Origin: Shinisaurus crocodilurus
Lineage: Eukaryota > Chordata > Lepidosauria > Squamata > Shinisauridae
Direction of reading: 5' to 3'
DNA: 64,000 nt
Assembly (NCBI GenBank): GCA_021292165.1
Contig: CM037877.1
Coordinates: 215,057,350 to 215,121,349 of the forward strand
A model generated the notes under the pieces. The model was not told the origin of the DNA. It did not search any database and saw only the letters and a list, made by a program, of their open reading frames with translations. Below, in pieces: positions 22,658-32,375 of the stretch (position 1 is its first letter; each line of letters begins with the position of its first letter). A program made the translations under genes and the position numbers.

Positions 22658-23635
22658 ATGTTTTTTGGGGGAGGGAATGTTCAGATGGAGAGACTTCATC
22701 AGAGATTTTAACCTCTAAATGTAGAGTCAAGAGATGCAGTCCTGTCACCATGGTAACTGGGTAACAGACATCTCCTGAGCTGAAACTGTCACTCACATTA
22801 AATTGGGCTGAATCATCTGTCTTGGTTTAGTGACATGGATAGGACATGGCTAACACAGTCCATGGAGGAATAAGTTATCCTTATTCGTGATTATCATTCA
22901 TAATAACTGGAACTTTTGGTTGCTTGTGAATAGGCTGGCACAAAATGTTTTGGAACTTGAGGTAGAAAATCCAAATGGTGCCTCCCCCATGTAAGATCAC
23001 GATGATAAATAGTTGACAATAATGTGCAATTATTATCAATAATTTTAATGATACAATCTGCCACCTGAAGTGGCTGTGCCAGGGTTGAACCAAATGTTAC
23101 TTTTAATACATAGCATATCAGTACTTTTTTTCTTACTCAAAGTAAGCATGGGGGAACCTGATCTGGATGGGGACCCTAGCATGGGTGTTGGTGATGATAG
23201 GAGGGCTTTAACACTTTGAGTCTCGCTGTGGCTCAATCCAGGTAACACATACCCTGTGTCTGCAACTTGCACAGAAAAAAAGTCCTCCCAACATCTCACT
23301 CAGCTTATGGTGCGTCACCTTTCCACAGCAGTGTTTGAATGATGAAGTTTGTTCTTGTTTTATATTTTCTTCTCCTATGAGGAACTCAGAAACACCATTT
23401 TCCTAATAACATTCTATGGTCATTCTGACAGAAAACATTAGGCTAAGATTCATTCCAGCATCTCATTCTGCTTTGTCTAATGAAGTGTAGCATCCTCTCC
23501 CTTAGCTTGTCTAGAAAACCATTCCTCGAGAGGAATTAAAGGGATTCCTCAAGCATTCCTCAAGGGTTTTTTGTTTTGTTTTGTTTAGTTTGATAGGAAT
23601 GCCTTGATGAAGTGCAACTCCCTTCCCTGCATGTT
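22658..23635. other. No gene recognised
   Basis: No supported mobile element or gene. A TTTTGTTTTGTTTTGTTTAG run lies at about 23568-23588. Confidence 0.45.
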
Positions 23636-23795
23636 CAGTGGCTCACGCTGGCTCAGCTTGTCTGAGTGTGGAAAGCTAAGCAGGGTCAGGCCTGATTATT
23701 ACTTGGATGGGAGACCCCTCCTCTAGTTTCCTGCACTGAGCAGGGGGGTTGAACTCAATGGTCTTGTAGGCCCCTTCCAACTCTATGATCTATGA
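23636..23795 (+). mobile_element. 5S rRNA-derived SINE with CR1 3' tail
   Basis: The head (about 23655-23716) matches vertebrate 5S rRNA: GGAAAGCTAAGCAGGGTCAGG, then CTTGGATGGGAGACC. It keeps the internal A box (AGCTAAGCAGG) and C box used by polymerase III. From about 23718 the sequence switches to the CR1 3' end (CTGCACTGAGCAGG, then TTGTAGGCCCCTTCCAACTC) and closes with CTATGATCTATGAATC, the degenerate CR1 terminal repeat. The same tail is in the CR1 at 34562-34650. SINEs borrow the 3' end of the LINE that moves them, so CR1 is the likely partner. The 51711-51750 fragment has a head with the same derived changes. Confidence 0.8.
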
Positions 23796-25098
23796 ATCTC
23801 TCCCCACAACCCCCCCTAACAAGCCTTAGTTTGGGGAAGGGGGATGGGTAACACACAGCAACAACAATTTGAAACTACTACAAGCCCCATGATCCCCAGC
23901 AGGCAATGACACCCCAAGCTTCCTTTCCAGCTAAGGACTGGAGAGGCCCTACAAGTCCTCTCCAGTGTGGTAGTGAGGCCTTACCACCTTGCTGCCTCCT
24001 GCCTTTAAGCTGCCCACCAGTAAGAATGTGGGGCCCCTTCACCCCCCAGTCACCACTCAGAATTAGTTGCCATTTTCTACCATTGTGTCAAATCACCCAT
24101 CTACCTTTGCATATCAGTATTATGTCAATTGTCCTGTGAAAGGTGGGAAAACTCAGCCATGTGAATCCACACCACCATCAAGTGTCCCACTGTTTCAGCC
24201 TTGGATGTCTTCTCAATCCATAAATAGTTGTCATATTAAAAAATATCTGACTTGACAGTAATTGAAAAAGAGTGATATGAACAGAAAGGACACAAGCCTT
24301 CTACTTTATAATTTTTAAAAATCTATATACAGGCACAAACTTCCCTTTAAACCACAGTTTGCCAATCTATTCATAGTTTTGCAACTGATGTTCCAAAATC
24401 AATGGAAGAATATCAGGTTTATACATTTATTTAGACAACACAAAGAGATTACATGACAAGCAAGCTTTGGCGTCTCTGCATTTGACTTCTGGTTTCCAGA
24501 CTTCTACTTGTGTAGTCAACCTTATATTTCTAAGAGAATGGCTAGGTAGAAAGCGCAAATGCTGAAATGTTTGCAATTTGTCATAAGCGTTGCAATCTGG
24601 GGTCTGCAAAAATCAAAGAATACTTCAAGCTATTCAACAAATTGGCTTGGCATCATCAAGTCATGCTGGGTTGTAGATAATACAAGGAAGTGAAACGCTT
24701 GCATCTGACCCATCCGCTTTGAGTATTATAGTCTAGGCATCTTTTTTCAAATGGGTGAACTGGAGTCAGACTGCCAATTTAAGAATCAGTTAAACTCTCA
24801 TCCAGTGTGTACAATTGACATTTAAGTTAGTCCCATTGAATCCCACTGAACCATTTACTTTCCAGGTATACTATGGAACATATATAACCATTGTGCTACT
24901 ACTTTGATTCTGAAGAACTTGCAAAACATTTGGCTTTCAAGTGCCAACTTATAATGCTTTAAAATGATATTAAATACAGTCCCTGTTCCTGTTAAGAATG
25001 GGTAGCAGAGTTAAGCCCTTTCTCCCCAAAACCTCTGCTCCTGCTTCTGCTCTCAGGAAAGCAAAGGGATGGTTTAGGTGTGCTGGCAATATCAGGTG
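23796..25098. other. No gene recognised
   Basis: No supported feature. Possible remnant of the CAATCCTAT group near 24818-24860 (TTAGTCCCATTGAATCCCACTGAACC). Confidence 0.4.
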
Positions 25099-26061
25099 CT
25101 GTACTGCAGGGATGGGGACTCGGACTCGACGACTCGACTCGCGAGTCCAACTGAGTCCCCCCTCTGACTCGAGTCCCACTCAAGTCCCAATTTTTTCAAT
25201 GGGACTCGAGACTCAACTTGGGACTCGAGCCCAAGGACTCCGCCACCGCCACCCGCCACCGCCGCCGCTCACATCACCGCCATCACCGTCTCCCTCGCCG
25301 CCACCCACACGCAGCCGCCACCATCGCACGCAGCCACCGCTGCCATCGCACGCAGCCACCGCCATCTCACACAACCGCCATCTCGCCACCGCCATCGCAC
25401 GCTGCCGCCCGCGCCGGTCCCGTCATCACTTCCAGAAGTGACATGCCGGGACCCTGCTCCGGTGCGCTTGGCTGCTGCTGAGCGGCGGCAGCCAAGCGTG
25501 CCGGAGCAGGATCGTGGTGCGTCACTTCCGCTGTGCCAGAAGTGATGACGGGACTGGCGCGGGCGGCGTGGCATGCGATGGCGGCGGCGGTGGCTGCGAG
25601 AGGGTGGTGGCGAGGTGAAACGGCAACGGCGGTGACGTGAGCGGCAGCGAGGCGGTGGCGGCGACTCAAGCGGCATGGAGAACGCTCTCCGCGCCACTCA
25701 GAAGAGCGAGATCGGGCCGCGCCGCTGCCGCGGAGAACTACGAACCCAGGGAGGGCTCGTAATGCATCCCTGGTGCGGCAGCGGCGGCGGCAGGAGCAGG
25801 GACGAGGAGGACCCGCCCATGGTAAGTGGGGGTGGCGGAGGCCCATGGAGGGAGCGGGAGGGTCTCCGCGGGAGGAAGGGCAGCTCCTCTTCCTCTCACG
25901 GAGACCCTCCCGCTCCCTCCATGGGCCGCCGCTTTGGGAGTGACTCGGGACTCGGGACTTGAGTCACCATTTTGGACCTTGGACTCGAGACTTGACTCGA
26001 GACTCGGGTCCAAAGACTCATGACTCGAGGCCAAGGACTCTTCAACATCCCTGCTGTACTG
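25099..26061. mobile_element. GC-rich hAT-like foldback with perfect 8-bp TSD
   Basis: The element is 25107-26053 (947 bp), with CAGGGATG at the left and CATCCCTG at the right, flanked by identical CTGTACTG at 25099-25106 and 26054-26061. Both ends are built of repeated GACTCGAG/GACTCG words. The interior is CpG-rich and has two hairpins: 25453-25475 with 25488-25510 (two mismatches) and 25840-25868 with 25899-25927 (29 bp, exact). Open frames of up to 159 residues in it are chance frames of low-complexity CGC/CAC repeats. No transposase is encoded. Confidence 0.85.
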
Positions 26062-27494
26062 ACAGTACTGTTGCTTTGAGAAAGGCTGGATAGCCAGGAG
26101 ATGCATGGCAGCAAGGAGCAAGAGGATCCTGATGCTAGTGCCTGACTTTTGTGTAACTTGCAATTCGTTGACCTGTGTACTGTAGCTTAATCAAAGGGGT
26201 TGCCCTGCTGCAATATGTGATGCATGACCCCAGGCTGACAACCCAAAAGGGTACCTTTAAATTGATCAATCTAGAGCATTGGTGGGAAACATGGTCTGAT
26301 CGTGAAATGTCCTCACCCCAGAATAGTTCAGGTTATGGAACCATCTGGGCACCCCTTTTGTGCTGTATACCTCTACCTAACTGTCTCTCAGAAGCATGGC
26401 TTTTATAATACTTGGTCAGATAGCTGTAATTCAGTCAAGTAGCCAAGAACCACCTTGAGTTTCCCTTTCATTCCCCAGAGTCAAGCTATTGATCCCTTTG
26501 TTCTACCCCTTCCTGAGTCCACCCAAAGTTGCTTCTGCATTTGAGTTGGGTACTCACTACCCAGCAGAGTCAGACTCTCTGTTGAACAGCTCCCAGAATC
26601 TCCTGGGGTTCATTGGCTCTTAGGCCTGCTCCTCGTGATCCTTCCTAGCATTTCCCCATGTTTCCAGGGCCAAAGTTCCTTTCTCCCCTCTTTGCTTGGA
26701 TCACCTCATTGCCTTGTAGGCCCAGATTGTCTTATATACCCAGAGAGAAAGTCACTTCCTGGTAAAATACCCATTGCAACTTTCTAGGCAGCTTCCATGT
26801 GTGGCACAGCCTAACAAACCTGTGTGAGATCAATCTAGCCTTTCGCTCACCAGCAGGCCTCCCTGTTTTGGGCAGGTGACCAGAATCTTGGAGTAGCTGA
26901 CCTTGTTACAGGCCCCTCAGAATCCCAGGGAGCCATGCCTTATGGTGGTATCATTTCTTATGAATTATTGACTCTAATCCCAGTGGACAAGCTGGGAGAC
27001 TAGTGCTGAGCTTTTTTCAGGGTACTGAGTCAAGTGCAACTACATACCCATGCTCTTGGCTAGCTTCCTTCCTTCCTTCTCTCTCTCTCTCGCTCTCATT
27101 ATTATTTTCCTCTGAGTAGTCAGGATCCAAGCAGAGGTCATTTTTAGGTTCTCCATTTCGAATTCTATTTTTGTAACCAAAATTGTTACGTTCCAGGGTC
27201 CCTAATCATAACTTAGCTTAGCAATTCTTGTCTTCAGCTCAAGAGCCTGGCCATTTGGGAAATGGGGCACTCAAAGGTTTCCAGAGTCATCCACAGCGAT
27301 CATTCCATTTTCAATTCACGACCAGAAGCCTGAGGACCAGAGAACAGTTCATGTATGAAGAAATTTGCACACATGTGAGTGAAGATGTGCTGTAACAACT
27401 GACATTTTCTTGGACATTATAACATTGTCAATTCAAATATTGCCACAGATACTTTAGGTGTGTTTTCTTTTCCTTTTTTCCTCTTTTTTTCAAG
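26062..27494. other. No gene recognised
   Basis: No repeat family identified. A CT-rich run lies at 27066-27099. Confidence 0.45.
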
Positions 27495-27560
27495 TGAAGA
27501 TAAGAACATAACAATCAGGCCAAAAATCTATCTAGTCCAGCATTCTGTTTCCAACAGTGA
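27495..27560 (-). mobile_element. LINE/SINE tail family, reverse copy
   Basis: AAGATAAGAACATAACAATCAGGCC followed by CTATCTAGTCCAGCATTCTGTTTCC; the reverse complement matches the tail at 11208-11316. Confidence 0.6.
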
Positions 27561-28175
27561 ACCTAATGTTTCTGGCTGCTCAAAGTGCATGAAGGAAATG
27601 ACATGTGTCATTACTACATGTGTAGTAAACAGAGTTATATGCTGCCTTTGAAAATGCATGTTCCATTTAGTTATTTTGGCTAACAGTTATTGACAAATGG
27701 GAGTGGCATCAAAATGTTGCAGCATATCCTCCTCACCCTCTAACAGACATGATCATGTTCAGGGTTCCAGCTAGCCAGCCAGTCATATTCTCCGTCATGA
27801 TAGTATAAGCCATAAGGGGATCAAGAAAGGCATTCCACTCACCACTCCCAGTTTTCCATTTTCCTTTTCTAAATGACACTCAGAATTCTGTGGCTACTTC
27901 TTGGCATGCTCAGTGCTCATCGGGCTCTTTCGGGCGGGAGGGCCCCCCATTTTTTAAAAAAAGTTCCTATTGGAATTCTGCAATTCTTGTGGTTTTCCTA
28001 ACCATGCTGATACCTCCCTCTTGATTCTTAATGGCCCTATTTTGGCTCCAGACCTGTTGGCACTCACCATCGAAGTTCAGTATTAGAGGGGATGACAGGT
28101 GTTTTCTTCTTCATGACTCTAAACCTTTTTTAAAAAAAAAAAAAATCTATCTGGACTGCAGAAGCTCCCTCATGC
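27561..28175. other. No gene recognised
   Basis: No supported feature; A-rich run at about 28131-28145. Confidence 0.45.
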
Positions 28176-28211
28176 AATAATAATAATAATAATAATAATA
28201 GTTTTTTTTTC
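28176..28211. repeat. (AAT)n microsatellite with T run
   Basis: About eight AAT units followed by a T run. Confidence 0.95.
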
Positions 28212-28420
28212 AGGCCTCCACATGTGTAGTCAGCTCTAAAATTTGATCCCACAGCTACTCAATGAATACAGCTGAGATACAGGCACTCCTGTATTCTGAT
28301 CACATGTGATCAGGGTGAAGGAACAGTCATGGTATTTATCTACCCCTTAGCTTTTCCAAATGGTCACTCTGGAAATTTTACTACTGTACTTGAAAGAAAT
28401 GCTGCTCTGAGAGGTGTGTG
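28212..28420. other. No gene recognised
   Basis: No supported feature. Confidence 0.4.
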
Positions 28421-28447
28421 GGTGGTGGTGGTGGTGGTGGTGGTGGT
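28421..28447. repeat. (GGT)n microsatellite
   Basis: About nine GGT units in a row. Confidence 0.95.
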
Positions 28448-29247
28448 AGTTGGGAGGATTTTTCCTGCCATCCAGCTCTTGTTTTTTCTACAAATGTATC
28501 ATTTTCAACTCACTATCTTTTCTTCATAATACTTATCACAACCTCTTTCCTATCCTTACATGTGTGTCCTTCAAGTGTCACCACCTCATTAAACTTGCAG
28601 CTTCCTATCTCCCAACAGTTGCTGGATCCTGCAGTATCTCTCCATGAATTATGCAACAGCTGCATTGTGCCCATTCAATCAGTTAGGAAAGAACTCTAAG
28701 CGAAAAATGCTGATTTTAAGGGCAGCTTTCCCAATGCCATTTGCCTTGGGCTCGTCTTGTCCTGGAATATTGTAAACTGGCCAGGAAATTTGGGCTTCAC
28801 CCAGAGAAGGGATAGCAATTCTAATAGATCAGAGGTGAGTACACTGATCAGAGCTGTGCTGAATATTCTGCAGTTTTGCTTTTGGGATAGAAACTAGTTT
28901 TCGTGGGGTGAAAATTCTCATCTCTCCCAAACCCTTAGATTGTGCAAATCTAAACTCTTTGATTGTACAAATACTCACTTTGTTTTGATCCTGATTCTGA
29001 GAATATCTGGCTTTCCCCCCATTTGTAAATTTGTCCTGACCTGAACAACTGATCTGGCTGGCCCCACCTCATCTGGGTTGGAGACTGCCTGAGTCACAGT
29101 CCAAGCTGCTGCTCAGGTTGAGGGTCACAACAATATTCTAGGTGCTGCTACATTGTTGCCTCCTGTTTTTCTTCCTCCTTCCAAGATTAGTCATATGGGT
29201 GATTCCACCCACTTGAGGATCATGCAATGAACAGGATGACTTCAAAA
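28448..29247. other. No gene recognised
   Basis: No supported feature. Confidence 0.45.
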
Positions 29248-29305
29248 CACGTTAGAATGTAAGAAGAGCCATGCTGAATCAGACCAAAGGTCTATCTCAG
29301 GGGCA
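29248..29305 (-). mobile_element. LINE/SINE tail family, reverse fragment
   Basis: TTAGAATGTAAGAAGAGCC then CTGAATCAGACCAAAGGTCTATCT; matches the start of the 32232-32375 copy. Confidence 0.6.
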
Positions 29306-29407
29306 GGCACCCAGAATCTGGTGGGAGCCTGGACCCCCCCCCCCCCATCTACCTTTCCACAGTCCATATGATATCAGGGAGCAGGGGCAGGGCCCCTGAT
29401 ATTATTT

Positions 29408-29760
29408 GGTTCCTGGTGGCCACGACTGGAGGATCATCACAGCTGCTGGGAACCTGCTTCATCTGCACTGCAAGTTCTCCCTCTGGGGAGAGGATGTGGG
29501 GCTGGCAAAGCCATTGGTCCCTGCTGGCCACATCTGGAGGCCACCAAGAACCTCCCATTTCATGTTCTCCCTTTGGGAAGAGGACACTGGGCAGGCAATG
29601 GCTCCTGGTTTCTGGCGGCTGTGTCAGGAGGTTGATCCTCCCAATGCAGATGCTGAGAACCAGCATCCCCTGCCCCATGGCTTCTTCCCAGAGGCAGAAG
29701 GTGTAGGGCAGGCAAAGGCTTCTGATTCCTGGCAGCTGTATGGTGGCTGGGCTGGGCTGG
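29408..29760. repeat. Degenerate minisatellite, about four units of 90-117 bp
   Basis: Units start near 29408, 29514, 29601 and 29718 with GGTTCCTGGTGGCC-like words and share TTCTCCCT-TGGGAAGAGGA and GGCAGGCAA-GGCT segments. Overlapping frames of 112-158 residues exist on both strands but follow the repeat and have no known domain. Confidence 0.6.
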
Positions 29761-30112
29761 GCTCCAAGAGAGACGGGCAAACTCAAACTGGATGGAACCA
29801 AACTTTATGGAATTTCATATTCCTAGTCCCTGCCCCACCACTGGGCACCAGCCACCAGTGCTTCCTTTCTTCTTACTGCTGAAGAACACATTTCCAGTCT
29901 TTAATATTTTAATACTCACAGCATTGCTGTGATCTAGCACCTTCTCTAAATCCCCACAGTGCACTTGGATCATCACACAATTCAGCCTGCATCTGCAAGT
30001 TTCAGACTACTCCCTTAACTGCTTGTGGTACCTCCTGTCCAAGGAGGTGGGCTGGGTGGCCCATTCGACATGGAAAGTGCTGCCCCACCCTGATTTTTCT
30101 CACCAGTTATAT
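29761..30112. other. No gene recognised
   Basis: No supported feature. Confidence 0.4.
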
Positions 30113-30202
30113 AGTGGTACATTTTGAAGTCCTGGAGCTCATCCTGACAGCCTCCATAGCCGTGCTCCCAAGGAGAATCCATAGTCACACTCCCAGAATA
30201 TG
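30113..30202 (+). mobile_element. Short repeat shared with 38194-38275
   Basis: AGTGGTACATTTTGAAGTCC, GAGCTCATCCTGACAG and CCCAAGGAGAATCC are echoed at 38194-38275 in the same order. The second copy begins CAGTGGTGTAG, a hAT-like terminus. Class uncertain. Confidence 0.5.
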
Positions 30203-30222
30203 CATTTCCTGATTTTTCTAAT

Positions 30223-31073
30223 ATTTATACTAGTGTGGCCACTTAGTCATCACCAAAAAAGAGGACAAAAGAGGTCACATAATTTAGATACACTTTTAGA
30301 AAGAATTACTGTAACTTAAATAGAAATAGAATACAGTCATGCCTCGGATTGAGAGCATAATTCGTTCCGGAAATGTGCTTGTAATCCAAAACACTCTTAT
30401 ATCAAAACGAACCCCCCCCAAAAAAATTTGTACAGAGATTTTTAATTTAAGCTGTACTACAGTACTTGTATTGCAAGACGTCACTTGTATATCAAGTAAA
30501 AAAATATTAAATAAATATTTAAAAATTTGCTCGTCTTGCAAAATGCTCTCAAACCAAGTTACTTGCAATCCAAGGTATTACTGTACTGTACATCTCACCA
30601 TATTGGGGGAGACTGTGACCACGGGACTTATATGCCTACTTAGTCTGTTGTCCAGGTGCTAACTAGTGATGAGCAGCTTCAAGGCCCCGACTCTTCCTTC
30701 TTCAAATTGCACTTGGACTGGATGATCCTTTGTATAGAGGACACCTAGAAATAGAGCACTGTCCTCTGACACACCTGTATTTTATGCTGTATTGCCATGG
30801 TTATTAGTTTTATATTACTGATTTTATTGTGATATTATTATCATCATCATCATCATCATCGTAAAAGAGCTAGATAAATTTATTTCATGAAATGCTTAAT
30901 AAATAAATAAATTATATACTGATGATGGACAGCTTCAAGACCACTGTTTCTCCCTTCTTATTGCCCCTTATCTTTAAACTGGACTTGGACTGGAAAGCCC
31001 TTCAAATAGAGGATGCCTTCAGATAGAGGACTGTCTCCCGTAAAGTAAGATACATGGCCACCCTAATTTATAC
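30223..31073. mobile_element. hAT-like element (TAGGGTGG family) with perfect 8-bp TSD
   Basis: The element is 30231-31065, starting TAGTGTGGCCAC and ending GGCCACCCTA, flanked by identical ATTTATAC at 30223-30230 and 31066-31073. It contains words (AAAAAAGAGGACAAAAGAGG) whose reverse complement is found in the related elements ending near 48386 and 58973. A mariner-like element is nested at 30334-30583. No transposase frame. Confidence 0.85.
30334..30583. mobile_element. Tc1/mariner-like MITE nested in the hAT
   Basis: The left end CAGTCATGCCTCGGATTGAG and right end CAATCCAAGGTATTACTG are inverted copies. It is flanked by TA on both sides (30332-30333 and 30584-30585), the usual mariner target. 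Inner arms (TGCTCGTCTTGCAAAATGCTCTC and its left partner) also pair. No coding frame. Confidence 0.8.
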
Positions 31074-31755
31074 TCAACTCCATCATAAAAAAACAGATAT
31101 CCAAAACAAACAAACATGCCACTAATAAAATCTCATAATTAAGTTTATGGGGCATGACTGGAATCCTATGCATTGGTACCTGGCTGGGAGTAATCTTCAT
31201 TGAACTCAATGGAACGTCATAAATTCAATTTGTAAAACTCATTGAGCTTTAACAGGAGATCTTCAGCCAGCTAAAATGCAGCCATTAGCTTTCAATTAGA
31301 ATTACAAACTCATCTTACAAAGAATTCTTGTCATTTAAACTGCTAGCATGAAGCAGGGACTCCATCAAAGGAAAGGAAATAAGTATCCATCCTCTGCTTG
31401 ATTATTTTCCTTATTCTTTGATTTCCTAATAAGATTTCCTAATCTGCCACACACAAAAATATTAAATCTTGAAAACTTCATAATTGTCTCATTCAACAAA
31501 GAGGGTCTGTCAATCACTCTGGCACTCCAGCAGATGATGTCATCACTCATGCTGTGAAAAAAAAAACCTCCCAGAACTGCACTCCACTGTACAGCTGACC
31601 ATATGTCTCCAGCTCCACTCTTCCAAAGAAAACGAAACCTCTTAGCACTAGCCCTGGACTTCTTACCAATTGGGGGAGCAGGGAGTTCTTCTTGACAATT
31701 TATATTGCACAAGTGGTAAGTGTCAGGAGCCATCTTAAAAGACATGAATATGAGG
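31074..31755. other. No gene; one CAATCCTAT-group remnant
   Basis: About 31156-31215 has GGAATCCTATGCATTGG and GGGAGTAATCTTCATTGAACTC, a decayed member of the foldback group. The rest shows nothing supported. Confidence 0.4.
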
Positions 31756-31950
31756 GTCAAACTACATGTTATGTTTATTACTTAGCATGTAGCTGCCCCC
31801 TCTCTTTGGTTTTTACTTCCCTATCCAGTGTACTGCCGTCCCGATCCAAATTGAGGCAGTGTGTGCTAACACTAGAGTAAAAAACCAAACAAACAGAAGG
31901 GTCAGTTACATGTTATGTAATTAACATACATGTTATGTAACTAACGTAAC
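31756..31950. mobile_element. Foldback-like repeat
   Basis: GGGTCAAACTACATGTTATG at the left has GGGTCAGTTACATGTTATG again at about 31899, and TTTGGTTTTTACT (about 31816) pairs with AGTAAAAAACCAAA (about 31876). The structure is a decayed mix of direct and inverted parts. Confidence 0.45.
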
Positions 31951-32231
31951 CTGTAGATTGACGCTGAGTTACTGTGCGCAGAGCATGTGGAATTGGGCCA
32001 ATACCTGAACCTTATGAACCATGTGCATAATTCATAAACCATAGATTGTATCTATCTTATTCATGAAATTTTAAATAGACCTATTATTACTGTTGACCAT
32101 TAAAAAGTTATTTTTCTTCAGTGTATGCATTTTGACATTCTCACATTCTTGGAAAAAGAATTTTGACCTCCTGAAGCCATCCAGCTTTTGCACCTGCAAC
32201 ATATATGCAGCTTGATCCTGTGCATACTTAC

Positions 32232-32375
32232 TCATAAGAACATAAGAACAGCTGTGCTAGATCAGACCAAGGTCCATCTAGTCCAGCATTCTGTCCACAT
32301 GGTGGCCAATCAGCTGCCCATGGGAAACCCACAAGCAGGACATGAGTACAACAGCGCCCTCCCACCCATGTTCTC
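32232..32375 (-). mobile_element. LINE/SINE tail family, longest reverse copy
   Basis: Starts AAGAACATAAGAACAGCTG, runs through CATCTAGTCCAGCATTCTG and GGTGGCCAATCAGCTGCCC, and stops at the CR1 junction near 32376-32380. Matches the plus copy at 11208-11316. Confidence 0.75.

Noticed and set aside
23655..23716. Working 5S rRNA gene
   Set aside because: The 5' part is diverged and the 3' third of 5S is replaced by a CR1 tail; it is a SINE.
25269..25846. Arg/His/Ala-rich frames of 140-160 codons
   Set aside because: They sit inside the GC-rich hAT-like element and follow CGC/CAC simple repeats; several overlap in different frames.
29349..29882. Frames of 112-158 codons on both strands as exons
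   Set aside because: They follow a degenerate minisatellite and have no known domain.
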